From contig NZ_SNXZ01000011.1 in the NCBI RefSeq assembly GCF_004362825.1, positions 93,355 through 157,354 of the forward strand: DNA of 64,000 nucleotides, in the 5' to 3' direction. The notes under the pieces were generated by a model. The model was not told the DNA's origin and did no database searches. It saw only the letters and a list, made by a program, of their open reading frames with translations. A program made the translations under genes and the position numbers. How positions within the stretch are numbered: position 1 is the first letter of the stretch; each line of letters opens with the position of its first letter. The stretch comes from Labedaea rhizosphaerae (GTDB taxonomy: Bacteria > Actinomycetota > Actinomycetes > Mycobacteriales > Pseudonocardiaceae). This document shows, piece by piece, positions 26,341 through 35,419 of the stretch.

Positions 26341-26894
26341 GCGAGCTTGCGAGCGAATCATCGGACACAGCGCGCGCGCGAAGTGCCCACCGAGCGTCAG
26401 CGACAGGTGGGTCCCGCGAGCTGGCGAAGTACCAGGATCCGCTGGAGATCCAGCGGGTGCTCAACGGCGCGAAGACGATCGCGGTCGTCGGGCTGTCCAA
26501 CAACGAGTTGCGGGCGAGCTACTTCGTCGGCTACTACCTCAAACGCCACGGCTACAACGTCATCCCGGTGAACCCGCGGGCTTCGGAGATCCTCGGCGCC
26601 AAGAGCTATCCCAGTTTGCTGGAGGTGCCGGAGCCGGTGGACATCGTGAACGTCTTCCGCGCGCCCGACGCCCTGCCCGAGATCGCGCGGCAGACCGTGC
26701 AGATCGGGGCCAAGGCGTTGTGGTGCCAGTTCGGGGTGATCAACCTGGAAGGTGCGCGGATCGCCGAGGACGGGGGCGTCACCGTGGTCATGGACCGGTG
26801 CATCAAGGTCGAACACGCGCGTTACGTCGGTCGCATGCACTGGCTGGGCTTCAACACGCAGCGGATCACGTCGGTCCGGTCTGGACTCCAGTAG
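26337..26894 (+). CDS. CoA-binding domain protein (YccU-like)
   Basis: 185 residues. A Rossmann-like CoA-binding domain begins near residue 45 (TIAVVGLSNNELRASYFVG) with further conserved parts VIPVNPRA and LWCQFG. The N-terminal 35 residues are low-complexity and may be non-conserved. Members bind CoA without a known reaction. It overlaps the metY stop by ATGA, so it belongs to the methionine operon. Confidence 0.8.
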   Translation: MSELASESSDTARARSAHRASATGGSRELAKYQDPLEIQRVLNGAKTIAVVGLSNNELRASYFVGYYLKRHGYNVIPVNPRASEILGAKSYPSLLEVPEPVDIVNVFRAPDALPEIARQTVQIGAKALWCQFGVINLEGARIAEDGGVTVVMDRCIKVEHARYVGRMHWLGFNTQRITSVRSGLQ

Positions 26895-26903
26895 CGTGCC
26901 CTC

Positions 26904-27422
26904 GTGATCCAGGTGGTGCCGTACGACCCGGCGTGGCCGTTGCTGGCCGCTTCGGCGATCGCCGAGCTGACCGCGGTGTTGCCGTTGACGGAAATCGAGC
27001 ACATCGGCTCGACTGCGGTGCCGGGCCTGGCGGCCAAGCCAGTCATCGACCTGATGGCCGCGGTGCCGGCACTGGCGGCGGTGTCCGATCGCGATGAAAC
27101 CCTTGTGCGGCTTGGCTATCGCCGCTTCGACGGGTTCGCGGATCGGCTGTTCTACGCCCGTGACACCGGTGGCGTGCGGTCGCACCACCTGCACGTGGTC
27201 ACAATGGACAGCTGGTCGACCCGCAACCAGCGCATCCTGCGCGATCACCTGCTGTCGCACCCAGAAGACGCCGCCCGGTACGCGGAGCTCAAGCAGACCC
27301 TGGCCGTGACCGCCGCGAACGGCGACGCGTACACGGCGGCGAAGACCGAGTTGATCCAGGAGCTGGTCGACCGGGCGCGGGCCGAACGCGGTCTGCCGCG
27401 GGAACCGGTGTGGGAGGCGTAG
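26904..27422 (+). CDS. GrpB family protein (UPF0157)
   Basis: 172 residues with the GrpB nucleotidyltransferase-like signature EHIGSTAVPGLAAKPVIDLM near residues 32-51 and the later HLHVV segment. Members resemble dephospho-CoA kinase-associated or small nucleotidyltransferase proteins, but their reaction is not established. GTG start, nine bases after the previous gene. Its stop overlaps the methyltransferase start by one base. Confidence 0.8.
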   Translation: MIQVVPYDPAWPLLAASAIAELTAVLPLTEIEHIGSTAVPGLAAKPVIDLMAAVPALAAVSDRDETLVRLGYRRFDGFADRLFYARDTGGVRSHHLHVVTMDSWSTRNQRILRDHLLSHPEDAARYAELKQTLAVTAANGDAYTAAKTELIQELVDRARAERGLPREPVWEA

Positions 27423-28000
27423 TGCGACCGGACATCGCGAAGACGCGGGAGTTCTTCGGGCCGCGCGCGGCCGGCTGGGAAAACCGCTTCCCCGACGACG
27501 AACCGGTCTACGCGCGGGCGATCGCCGACCTGGCGCCGCCGGCAGGAGGGGCGGTGCTGGACGTCGCCTGCGGGACGGGCCGGGCGTTGCCGATGTTGCG
27601 CGCGGCCGTGGGCGAGTCCGGCGTGGTGCTGGGCGTCGACCTGACACCTGAGATGCTGGCCGAGGCGCAACGCAAGGGCCGAAAGGCTTTGGTGCTCGGC
27701 GACGCCCGCGCGCTCCCGATCCTTTCCGGCGCCGTGGACGCGGTTTTCGCCGCTGGGCTGCTCCCTCACGTGCCGGTGGTCGTGTTGGCCGAGCTGCATC
27801 GGGTGTGCCGTCCGGGTGGCCGGCTCGCGTTGTTCCACCCGATCAGCCGTCAAGCCCTGGCTCGCAGGCACGGCCACGACCCAGACCCGGACGACGTGCG
27901 CGCGGAGCCGAACATCCGCCGCGCCCTCACCGCCGCCGGCTGGACGTGCGACCTGGTCGACGACGGCCCCGACCGCTACCTGGTCACCGCCACCCGCTAG
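27422..28000 (+). CDS. SAM-dependent class I methyltransferase
   Basis: 192 residues with the methyltransferase motif I VLDVACGTGRALP, motif II area GVDLTPEMLAEA and post-motif LHRVCRPGGRLALF. The GTG at 27422 overlaps the GrpB stop (TAGTG) and is preceded by GGAGG, supporting coupling. Substrate unknown. The 3' end overlaps the opposing PIN gene by four bases. Confidence 0.84.
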   Translation: MRPDIAKTREFFGPRAAGWENRFPDDEPVYARAIADLAPPAGGAVLDVACGTGRALPMLRAAVGESGVVLGVDLTPEMLAEAQRKGRKALVLGDARALPILSGAVDAVFAAGLLPHVPVVVLAELHRVCRPGGRLALFHPISRQALARRHGHDPDPDDVRAEPNIRRALTAAGWTCDLVDDGPDRYLVTATR

Positions 28001-28401
28001 GTCGTGTGGCGGAGGTCGTCGATGGACGCGACGGTCACCAGTTCCCGGGCGACACGGGCCAGCTTGGCATCCAGCGTGACGAAGGCATCGGCCTGCAACT
28101 GCGTCAAGGCGATGTACTCCGCGGTGAAGGTGTCGGTCCAGCCGAGCCGGTCGGCGACCTTCCACGCGTTCGCCTGCAGGACCCGGTCGCCCAGGAGGCG
28201 GATCTTCAGCCCTCGCATGTGGTCGAGGTAGCGGTCGGCGGCCTTCTTGGTCAGCTCGCCGGCGCGGACCTGTCCATACAGGATGGAGAGCACCTGGGAG
28301 CGCAGGAGCGTGGGCGCCACCAGCTTGTGCTCGCCGCCGACCGCGAGCTGGTCGGCGGCCAGCTTGATGGCGACCCCAGGGTCGATCACGTACCTCGTCA
28401 T
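27997..28401 (-). CDS. PIN-domain protein (VapC-like), no adjacent antitoxin
   Basis: 134 residues. It begins with the PIN core TRYVIDPGVAIKL (first acidic residue D7 or D8) and ends with DAFVTLDAKLARVA (acidic site at LD). The middle acidic position seen in classic VapC is replaced in RSQVLSILY, as in a known actinobacterial PIN subgroup. PIN proteins are Mg-dependent RNases. The gene upstream is divergent and unrelated, and no small antitoxin gene is visible. A GGGAGGAAG site precedes the ATG. Confidence 0.72.
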   Translation of the reverse strand: MTRYVIDPGVAIKLAADQLAVGGEHKLVAPTLLRSQVLSILYGQVRAGELTKKAADRYLDHMRGLKIRLLGDRVLQANAWKVADRLGWTDTFTAEYIALTQLQADAFVTLDAKLARVARELVTVASIDDLRHTT

Positions 28402-28471
28402 GGGTCTTCCTCCCTGACCGAATGTGGACAGAGTCGTTTGGTTCTCCGCACTCCTGTAGTACGACTGTGCC

Positions 28472-29005
28472 ATGACCGGTGTGCGACTGCGCCTCGTCCG
28501 GCTGGGCGGGGTGCGCGCCGTGACTCAGTTCGGTCGGCGTCGGGTGCTGGCGGGGGACTTGCCCGGGGCGGCTGCCGCGTTCGGGCTCGCGGCCGGGTCC
28601 GGGCACGCGCGGTACCGGCTGCGGGCGGCCCTGCACCTCTGGGTTCTCCATGCCAGACAAGGGGATTCCTTCCGCTCGGGTACGGCCCTGCGGGAGGCGG
28701 TGCGGCTGGCCGCCGTGGCCGAGCGGTGCTCGATCGGCGACGCGTGCGTCCACATTGGAAGCGTGCTTGCCGACAAGCGACCGTCGTTGCCCGGTGTGGG
28801 CGAAGCCGTGATGGCCTTCCGGGAGACGATCAACTCCGGCGATCTCGACCTCGCGCCCAAGGCCGCGCTCGGGCTCGCGGTGTTGCGGTGGCGCTTCGGC
28901 GCGGCCGAGGACGACGTGCGCGCCGCCTTCCGGTTGGCGGTCAACTCCCGGCACCCCGACGTCGCGCCCACGGCCGAGCGGCTGCTCGCCCTCTTCGACC
29001 GGTGA
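28472..29005 (+). CDS. Helical repeat protein of unknown function
   Basis: 177 residues, very Arg- and Ala-rich, with repeating helices (TPR- or Sel1-like impression: AVRLAAVAER, AALGLAVLRWRFG, AAFRLAVNSR). No signature is clear enough to name. It is divergent from the PIN gene and 30 bases before the photolyase gene. Confidence 0.55.
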   Translation: MTGVRLRLVRLGGVRAVTQFGRRRVLAGDLPGAAAAFGLAAGSGHARYRLRAALHLWVLHARQGDSFRSGTALREAVRLAAVAERCSIGDACVHIGSVLADKRPSLPGVGEAVMAFRETINSGDLDLAPKAALGLAVLRWRFGAAEDDVRAAFRLAVNSRHPDVAPTAERLLALFDR

Positions 29006-29035
29006 GCCCACGACCGCCGTGGAACACTGGCGCGG

Positions 29036-30346
29036 GTGACTGTCGCCATCGCGCTGTTCACCCGTGACTTGCGGGTGCACGACAACCCCGTCCTGCACGC
29101 GGCCGCCCGGTCGGCCGACCAGGTGATCCCGCTTTTCGTGCTGGACAAGGGGATCCAGGCCGGCCCCAATCGGGCGCGGTTCCTCGCCGAGTGCCTGCGC
29201 GACCTGGATGCGGCGCTCGCCGAGGCGGGCAGCGGGCTGGTCATCCGCCGGGGCGACCCCGTGGCGCAGGTGGCGAAGCTCGTGCGCGAACACGACGTCC
29301 GGACCGTCCACGTCGCGAAGGACTACAGCGGGTACGCCCAGCGGCGCGAGCGGGCGCTCGCCGAACTCGGGGTCGACCTGCACGTGCACGACGACGCCGT
29401 CGTGGTGGTGCCGCCGGGCACGGTCACGCCGCAGAACGCCGACCACTTCTCGGTCTTCAGCCCCTACCACCGGCGCTGGGCGGAGGTCCCGGTCCGCAAA
29501 CCGTTGCGCAGGCCGACCAAGTTGAACTCGCCCGACGTCCGCTCGGACACGCTCCCACCGATCAAGAAGGCCGCGCCCGACCTGATCGAGGGCGGCGAGA
29601 CCAACGCCCGCAAGCTGATCCGCGCCTGGGATGTCGAGGGCTACGCGGCCGGCCATGACGACCTCGCCGGCGACAAGACCTCGCACTTCTCGGCGCACCT
29701 GCACTTCGGGTCCGTGTCGCCGGTGGAGCTCGTGCACGCTTTCGGGACGGAGTCGGATTCGGCCAAGGCGTTCGTGCGCCAGCTCGCCTGGCGCGACTTC
29801 AACCACCAGCTGCTCGCCGCCCGTCCCGAGGTGGCGCACGAGGACTTCCGCCCCAACGGCGTCACCTGGCGCAAGTCGGACGAGGACCTCGAACGCTGGA
29901 AGACGGGCCGGACCGGCTTCCCGATCGTCGACGCCGGGATGCGCCAGCTGCTGCGGGAAGGCTGGATGCACAACCGCGCCCGGCTGATCGTCGGCAGCTT
30001 CCTGACCAAGACCCTGCTGATCGACTGGCGCCTGGGCGCGCGGCACTTCCTCGACCACCTCGTCGACGGCGACATCGCCAACAACCAGCTCAACTGGCAG
30101 TGGGTCGCGGGCACGGGCACCGACACGCGGCCCGGACGCGTGCTCAACCCCTTGCGTCAGGCCGAGCGCTACGACCCGGACGGCGCGTACGTGCGGCGCT
30201 ACGTGCCCGAGCTCGCCGGCCTCGACGCGCCGGCCATCCACAAACCGTGGACCGTGGCGGCCGAGCTCGACTACCCCGAACCGATGGTCGAACTGGCCCG
30301 GGGCCGGGAGCGTTACCAGTCCGCCCGCCAGCAGTCGCTCTTCTGA
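29036..30346 (+). CDS. phr: Deoxyribodipyrimidine photolyase
   Basis: 436 residues of the photolyase/cryptochrome family, normal length. It starts MTVAIALFTRDLRVHDNPVL, the antenna-domain signature, and has the FAD-binding region in FVRQLAWRDFNHQLL and GFPIVDAGMRQLLREGWMHNR. It repairs cyclobutane pyrimidine dimers using light. The GTG start and the downstream DUF1295 gene, 17 bases away, suggest co-expression. Confidence 0.93.
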   Translation: MTVAIALFTRDLRVHDNPVLHAAARSADQVIPLFVLDKGIQAGPNRARFLAECLRDLDAALAEAGSGLVIRRGDPVAQVAKLVREHDVRTVHVAKDYSGYAQRRERALAELGVDLHVHDDAVVVVPPGTVTPQNADHFSVFSPYHRRWAEVPVRKPLRRPTKLNSPDVRSDTLPPIKKAAPDLIEGGETNARKLIRAWDVEGYAAGHDDLAGDKTSHFSAHLHFGSVSPVELVHAFGTESDSAKAFVRQLAWRDFNHQLLAARPEVAHEDFRPNGVTWRKSDEDLERWKTGRTGFPIVDAGMRQLLREGWMHNRARLIVGSFLTKTLLIDWRLGARHFLDHLVDGDIANNQLNWQWVAGTGTDTRPGRVLNPLRQAERYDPDGAYVRRYVPELAGLDAPAIHKPWTVAAELDYPEPMVELARGRERYQSARQQSLF

Positions 30347-30363
30347 ACCCGGAAGGCTCGCCG

Positions 30364-31143
30364 ATGACGAACCTCTTGCTGGTCAGCGGCTTGTCGCTGG
30401 CCGCGATCGTGGTGCTGATGGCCGTCACCGCGATCACCGGCCGGGTGCAGGGCCGGGTGTCGGTGGTCGACACGGCGTGGCCGCTGGGGTTCGTCGTGGT
30501 GGCGGTGGTCGCGCTGCTCGCCGGGGACGGCGCGCGCTGGCGGGCCGTGCTCATGCTGCTGCTGGTCCTCGTCTGGGCCGGGCGGCTGGCCTGGCACATC
30601 ACCCGGCGCAACCACGGCAAGGGCGAGGATCCGCGCTACGAGAAGCTGCTTTCCCAGGTGCCGCAGGAGAAGCGGTTCGGGTTCGCGGTCCGCCGGGTCT
30701 ACGCCACGCAGGGCGTCGCAATGTGGTTCGTGTCGCTGCCGGTGCAGGTCTCGGCGACCGCCGACGACGGCGTCCGGTGGGTCGCCGTCGTCGGCGTCGT
30801 GGTGTGGGCGATCGGACTGTGGTTCGAGGCGACGGGGGACCGGCAGCTCAAGCGGTTCAAGGCCGACCCGGCCAACAAGGGCAAGGTCATGGACCGCGGC
30901 CTGTGGGCGTGGACCCGGCACCCCAACTACTTCGGCGACTTCACCGTCTGGTGGGGCCTCTACGTCGTCGCGGCCGGCGCGTGGCCCGGCGTGCTGACCG
31001 TGCTGTCGCCGCTGGCCATGGCGTTCTTCCTGATCGTCGTGACCGGCGGGCGGTTGCTGGAGAAGGACATGGCCAAGCGGCCGGGGTATCCGGAGTACCA
31101 GCGGCGCACCAGCTTCTTCGTCCCGCGACCGCCGCGCCGGTGA
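30364..31143 (+). CDS. DUF1295-type membrane protein (steroid reductase/ICMT-like)
   Basis: 259 residues with six to seven hydrophobic helices. The C-terminal RGLWAWTRHPNYFGDFTVWWGLY is the signature of the DUF1295/isoprenylcysteine methyltransferase-like fold. The reaction is unknown; related proteins act on hydrophobic substrates in membranes. It follows phr in the same direction. Confidence 0.82.
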   Translation: MTNLLLVSGLSLAAIVVLMAVTAITGRVQGRVSVVDTAWPLGFVVVAVVALLAGDGARWRAVLMLLLVLVWAGRLAWHITRRNHGKGEDPRYEKLLSQVPQEKRFGFAVRRVYATQGVAMWFVSLPVQVSATADDGVRWVAVVGVVVWAIGLWFEATGDRQLKRFKADPANKGKVMDRGLWAWTRHPNYFGDFTVWWGLYVVAAGAWPGVLTVLSPLAMAFFLIVVTGGRLLEKDMAKRPGYPEYQRRTSFFVPRPPRR

Positions 31144-31144
31144 C

Positions 31145-32293
31145 TCAGCTGTGCGTGACGGTCAGGCTGTGGATGATCACTTCGCCGTAGTTGCCGTCCG
31201 AGCACGGTGACGACTTGTCGCAGTTGGCCTGGGTGTAGGCGCCCGCCTTGAAGTACGCGCCGTCGAAGGACTTGCTGATCGTCGCGACCAGGGTGCCGTT
31301 GTAGTAGGCCTTGACCTGGCCGCCGGACACCACGTACTTGGCCTCGAACCGGGTGCCCAACTGGTAGTTGTCGGTGATCAGCTTGTAGTGCGTGGTGTCG
31401 CCGTTGGTGACGTAGAGCTTGGTGCCCTCCAAGCGGAACACGGTGAGGTCGTCGTCGGCGCCGTGGATCTGGCCGGCCACGACCTCGGGCTTGTCGTTGG
31501 GCAGGTGGGTGATCTCCTCGTTGATCACCATGGTGTGGGTGCCCGAGGTCGACGACCACGACGCCTGGTCGGCGCCGTCCATCTCGCGCAGCTCCGAGCG
31601 CGGGTAGCTCGACCCGCTCGTGGTCACGCCGTTCACCGCGGCCCGGAACTGGACGCCGTCGCAGTTCGGCGTGACCGTGAACCACGGGTCGATGTGGTAG
31701 GTCGCCAGTTCCGGCTGCTTGACGTTGGTCGGGTGCTCGGCCTCGCCGATCGGCAGGCCCTCGTACCAGTTGGTCAGGTCGAGCACGTCGGCCGGAACCT
31801 GGCAGCTGGTGCCGCCGCCGTCGGCGCCGAGGATCTTGGTCTCGGAAATGCTCGTCCAGTCGTTGTAGGTGTTGCCGTGCCCGACGACGCGGACGTACCG
31901 CCCGGACGCGTCGGCGAAGTCGTAGGTCACCGCGCTCGCCGTGGTGCCGGCGGTGCGCTCGCCGGCCAGGACCGTCGTCCACGACGAACCGGTGCCGGAG
32001 ACCTGCACGTCGAAGGTCTCGCTGCGGGTGTCGCCCTGGTACCAGGCGATCGACACCGAGCCGACGGTCCGGGTGGCGCCGAGGTCGTACCGGATCCACA
32101 CGCCGTCGCCCTCGTCCGACCAGCGGGTCGACAGGTCGCCGTCGAGGGTGTTGGCGGGCACGTGGCCGTCGTCGCCGCTCGCGGTCACCGCGACCACGTC
32201 GAGCGCCGAACCGGCGGCGGCCGAAGGGATCGACGACACGGCGACGCCGCCGAGGGCCAACACGCCGGCCAGGGCCAGGGGGACTGCCTTCAC
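31145..32293 (-). CDS. Secreted alginate lyase (PL7) with N-terminal discoidin/CBM32-like domain
   Basis: 382 residues. A signal peptide (1-26, ending AAAG), then a discoidin-type carbohydrate-binding module (about 28-150, with NTLDGDLSTRWSDEGDGVWIRYDLG), then a PL7 catalytic domain with the three hallmark motifs RSELREM, QIH and YFKAGAYTQ. PL7 enzymes cleave alginate (mannuronate/guluronate) by beta-elimination. GTG at 32293 after GGAGG. Its start faces the MFS gene across a gap containing a palindrome. Confidence 0.9.
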   Translation of the reverse strand: MKAVPLALAGVLALGGVAVSSIPSAAAGSALDVVAVTASGDDGHVPANTLDGDLSTRWSDEGDGVWIRYDLGATRTVGSVSIAWYQGDTRSETFDVQVSGTGSSWTTVLAGERTAGTTASAVTYDFADASGRYVRVVGHGNTYNDWTSISETKILGADGGGTSCQVPADVLDLTNWYEGLPIGEAEHPTNVKQPELATYHIDPWFTVTPNCDGVQFRAAVNGVTTSGSSYPRSELREMDGADQASWSSTSGTHTMVINEEITHLPNDKPEVVAGQIHGADDDLTVFRLEGTKLYVTNGDTTHYKLITDNYQLGTRFEAKYVVSGGQVKAYYNGTLVATISKSFDGAYFKAGAYTQANCDKSSPCSDGNYGEVIIHSLTVTHS

Positions 32294-32335
32294 GTCTGCC
32301 TGCCTCCACGCTCGTTGGTGAGGAACTCCCGGTTC

Positions 32336-32353
32336 TTCACCGTATCCGGTGAA
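32336..32353. promoter_or_regulatory. Palindromic operator candidate between PL7 lyase and MFS genes
   Basis: TTCACCG (32336-32342) and CGGTGAA (32347-32353) form a perfect 7-4-7 palindrome. It covers a GTG that would be the earliest start of the MFS gene, which favours the later ATG. No dedicated regulator gene is adjacent. Confidence 0.5.
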
Positions 32354-32399
32354 GCGCAAACCATTGGGAATCTGGCAGCGACCGGACAACGATGATCCG

Positions 32400-33596
32400 A
32401 TGGGCATCCGGGCGTTCCGGTGGGTGTGGGGCGGCGAGACGGTCTCCATGGTCGGCGACGCGAGCTACACCGTCGTGTTCGCGTGGTTGGTGCTCTCGGT
32501 GACCGGGTCGCCGGCCGCGCTGGGCGCGGTGATGCTCGCCGTGACGATCCCGTCCGGGGTGCTCGTGCTGGTCGGTGGCGCGATCACCGACCGGTTCTCC
32601 GCGCGCGCGGTCATGCTCGTCACCCACCTCGTCCGCGGCGCGGCGATGGCCGTGCTGGCGGTGCTCGCGAGCGCCGGTGCCGTGCACGTCTGGCACCTCG
32701 TCCTGGTCGGCGTGGTCGTCGGCAGCGCGGACGCCTTCTTCGGCCCGGCCAGTGGCAGCATCCTGCCGAGCCTGGTGCCCGCGGCCGGCCTGCCGAGGGC
32801 GAACGCGCTGCTGGGCGCCTCAGAGCAGGTGAGCTTCCTGGTCGGCCCGGTCCTGGGCGGCGTGCTCGTGGCGGTGGCCGGCACCCCGTTCGCGATCGGC
32901 TTCAACGCGGTGACCTTCTTCGTGGCCGCGTTGTCGCTGTTCGCCGCGCCGCGCGCCGTTCCCGAGCCCGCCGAGCCGTTCTCGGTGCGTGCCGTGCTGC
33001 GCGAGATCGGCGCCGGTCTCGCCTACGCGCGGCGCAACGCCGAGGTCCGGATCGTGCTGCTGCTGGTGGCCGCGGCGACCCTGAGCTACAGCGGGTTGTT
33101 CAGCGTCGGACTGCCCGCCCTGTCGCGGACCTTCGGCAACGGCGCGGTCGTGCTCGGCGCGATGGTGTCGGCGTGGGGCCTCGGCCAGCTGGTCGGCACC
33201 CTCGCCGCCGCGGCAACCGGCCTACCGCGCCGGTGGGGGCTGCTGATCATCGGGATGACCGTTGTGGAGGGTGCGGCGTTCGCCGTCCTCGGGTTCGTCC
33301 CGCACTACCTCCTCGCCGTCGTCCTGTTGGCGTTGCTGGGCATCGGCGTCGCCTACGCCACCGACGTCGCGTTGCCGGCGTTCGTCCAGACCCGCACACC
33401 CGCGGCCATGCTCGGCCGGGTGAACAGCCTGATCGGCCTGCCGAGAGCCGCCCTCGCGCCGGTGTCGGTCGCGGGGCTGGGCCTGCTCGCGGCCCTCGAT
33501 GTGCGCTGGGCCTTCCTCGCCGCGGCCGTGCCGATGCTGCTGGCCGGGATCGTGCTCGCGGTGAGCGGCAAGGCCAAGGCTCTCACCCTGCGGTGA
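32400..33596 (+). CDS. MFS transporter
   Basis: About 398 residues with 10-12 hydrophobic segments and the MFS loop GGAITDRFSARAVM between helices 2 and 3. The arrangement resembles MFS_1/enterobactin-exporter-like drug or metabolite efflux proteins. The ATG at 32400 (MGIRAFRWVWGGE) is preferred over GTG at 32349, since the latter is inside a palindrome and would add a polar extension. Substrate unknown. Tail-to-tail with a LysR gene, overlapping by 14 bases. Confidence 0.82.
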   Translation: MGIRAFRWVWGGETVSMVGDASYTVVFAWLVLSVTGSPAALGAVMLAVTIPSGVLVLVGGAITDRFSARAVMLVTHLVRGAAMAVLAVLASAGAVHVWHLVLVGVVVGSADAFFGPASGSILPSLVPAAGLPRANALLGASEQVSFLVGPVLGGVLVAVAGTPFAIGFNAVTFFVAALSLFAAPRAVPEPAEPFSVRAVLREIGAGLAYARRNAEVRIVLLLVAAATLSYSGLFSVGLPALSRTFGNGAVVLGAMVSAWGLGQLVGTLAAAATGLPRRWGLLIIGMTVVEGAAFAVLGFVPHYLLAVVLLALLGIGVAYATDVALPAFVQTRTPAAMLGRVNSLIGLPRAALAPVSVAGLGLLAALDVRWAFLAAAVPMLLAGIVLAVSGKAKALTLR

Positions 33597-34461
33597 TCCC
33601 CAGTTCGTCCAGGAACGCGGTCGCCGCCGGGGTGAGCCCGAACCGGTTCCAGATCAGGTATTCCACCCGCGACGGTGCGTCGGTGACCGAGACCGTGACG
33701 ACGTCGTCGGCGATGTAGGGCAAGTAGGCCGACGGGAGCATCGCGATGCCCAGGCCTTGGCGGACCAGCCGCACCATCAGGTCGGCCGCCGGAACCTCGA
33801 AGGCGACGTCGCGCCCGAGACCTGCCGCGGCGAAGGCCTGGTCGCTCTGCAGCCGGCCGCTCGACCCGGCCGGGAAGTCGACGAAGGTCTCCGAAGCCAG
33901 GTCGCGCAGGCCCACCTGCCGCGCCCCGGCGAGCTGGTGGTCGGGCGCGACGATCGCCACCAGCCGGCCCCGAGCCAGTTCGTGCACCCGAACCCCTTGG
34001 GGCTGCGTGGTTTCCGGCAACCCGAGGAAGGCGACTTCGAGCGTGCCCTGCCGGACCAGCTCGGTCAGCTCGGTGCTCGCGCCGACGCGCAGCCCGACCC
34101 GCACCCGCGGGTAGCGCCGACGGAACTCTTGCAGCACAGCGGGGATGTCCACGGCGGCGACGGTGGGGATGACGCCGACGGTGAGCCGTCCGCGCACCTC
34201 GCCGATGGCCGCGGCGACCTCGGCCGCGGCTCGCTCGGCGGCGTCGAGGCACTGCCGGGCCGCAGGCAGGAACGCCTCGCCGGCCGCGGTCAGCCGCACC
34301 CGGCGGCTCGTGCGTTCGAAGAGCCGGGCGCCGAGCTCGCGTTCGAGCCGGGCGACCTGGTGGCTGAGCGCGGACTGGACCACGAGGCAGCGCTCGGCGG
34401 CGCGGGTGAAGCTGTTCGTCTCGGCCACCGCGAGGACGTAGCGCAGCTGCTGGAGCTCCAT
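33583..34461 (-). CDS. LysR-family transcriptional regulator (divergent from EamA transporter)
   Basis: 292 residues. The N-terminal helix-turn-helix is clear (MELQQLRYVLAVAETNSFTRAAERC, then QSALSHQVARLERELGARLFER), followed by a substrate-binding-like effector domain. The ATG at 34461 is the only sensible start. It is divergent from an EamA-type transporter with an inverted repeat between them, so the transporter and the downstream NAD(P)-binding gene are probable targets. Confidence 0.9.
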   Translation of the reverse strand: MELQQLRYVLAVAETNSFTRAAERCLVVQSALSHQVARLERELGARLFERTSRRVRLTAAGEAFLPAARQCLDAAERAAAEVAAAIGEVRGRLTVGVIPTVAAVDIPAVLQEFRRRYPRVRVGLRVGASTELTELVRQGTLEVAFLGLPETTQPQGVRVHELARGRLVAIVAPDHQLAGARQVGLRDLASETFVDFPAGSSGRLQSDQAFAAAGLGRDVAFEVPAADLMVRLVRQGLGIAMLPSAYLPYIADDVVTVSVTDAPSRVEYLIWNRFGLTPAATAFLDELGITAG

Positions 34462-34463
34462 GC

Positions 34464-34486
34464 ATCCATCTTGAATCACGATGGAT
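34464..34486. promoter_or_regulatory. LysR-box candidate upstream of EamA transporter
   Basis: ATCCATC (34464-34470) and GATGGAT (34480-34486) are perfect inverted arms 9 bases apart, 3 bases from the lysR start codon. A TTGACA at 34490-34495 could serve as -35 for the rightward transporter gene. Confidence 0.5.
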
Positions 34487-34540
34487 AACTTGACAAACAT
34501 GTGTTGGACTCATGCATGCAGGTCAACCCACACTTGAAGC

Positions 34541-35419
34541 ATGACGAACCGGACAAGCAAAACGCTGATCACGGCGCTCGCGCCGATGGTGTGGGGTTCG
34601 ACCTACGTCGTCACCACCGAACTGCTCCCCGACGGCCACCCGCTCTTCGCCGGCTTGCTGCGGGCCCTGCCCGCCGGGCTGATCGCACTGGCGATCAGCC
34701 GCACCTTGCCCCGCGGCGCCTGGTGGGGCAAGGCCGCCGTGCTGGGCGTGCTGAACATCGGCCTGTTCATGTCGATGTTGTTCATCTCGGCCGAGCGGCT
34801 GCCCGGTGGCGTCGCGGCCACCCTCGGGGCGGTGCAGCCGCTGATCGTCGCCGTGCTGGCCGTGACGGTGCTCCACGACAGCCCGTCGGCGTGGCGGTTC
34901 GGCTGGGGCCTGGTGGGCGTGGCCGGAGTCGGCCTCGTGGTGCTCGGCCCGGCCGCGGCCTTCGACACCGCGGGCATCGTCGCGGGGGTCGTCGGTGCCG
35001 CGTCGATGGCGCTCGGCGTGACGCTCACCAAACGGTGGGGACGGCCAGCAGGGGTCAGCCCCACCGCGTTCGCCGGCTGGCAGTTGAGCGCCGGTGGCCT
35101 GTTCCTGGTGCCCGTCACCGCGTTCTTCGAAGGTGCACCACCCGCGATCGACCTGCCCGCCGTCGCCGGGTACCTCTGGCTGGGCGTGATCGGCGGCCTG
35201 ATCGCCTACATCCTCTGGTTCCGCGGCATCACCACGCTGCCGGTCACCTCGGTGGCGGTGCTCGCGCTGCTGTCGCCGATCGTCGCGGCGCTGCTCGGCG
35301 TGATCGTGCTCGACCAGACCCTCGGTCCGGTGCAGCTCGCCGGGTTCGTGCTCGCCCTCATGTCCATCGTGGCCGGTCAGTTCCGCGGCCTGCCGGCCCG
35401 GAAGGTGGCCGTGACATGA
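34541..35419 (+). CDS. EamA/DMT-family transporter
   Basis: 292 residues with ten predicted hydrophobic helices in two five-helix repeats (first ending near LVVLGPAAAF, second near LMSIVAGQF), the EamA layout. The family exports metabolites or amino acids. It lies downstream of the LysR-box candidate and its stop overlaps the next gene by ATGA. Confidence 0.86.
   Translation: MTNRTSKTLITALAPMVWGSTYVVTTELLPDGHPLFAGLLRALPAGLIALAISRTLPRGAWWGKAAVLGVLNIGLFMSMLFISAERLPGGVAATLGAVQPLIVAVLAVTVLHDSPSAWRFGWGLVGVAGVGLVVLGPAAAFDTAGIVAGVVGAASMALGVTLTKRWGRPAGVSPTAFAGWQLSAGGLFLVPVTAFFEGAPPAIDLPAVAGYLWLGVIGGLIAYILWFRGITTLPVTSVAVLALLSPIVAALLGVIVLDQTLGPVQLAGFVLALMSIVAGQFRGLPARKVAVT

Noticed and set aside
27245..30241. 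Very long open frame on the minus strand
   Set aside because: It runs antisense to the methyltransferase, hypothetical and photolyase genes. Its composition (His/Arg/Gly-rich, no motifs) is that of a mirror frame in GC-rich DNA.
32349..32399. Earlier GTG start for the MFS transporter
   Set aside because: It lies inside a palindrome, lacks a ribosome site and would add a polar segment ahead of the first membrane helix.
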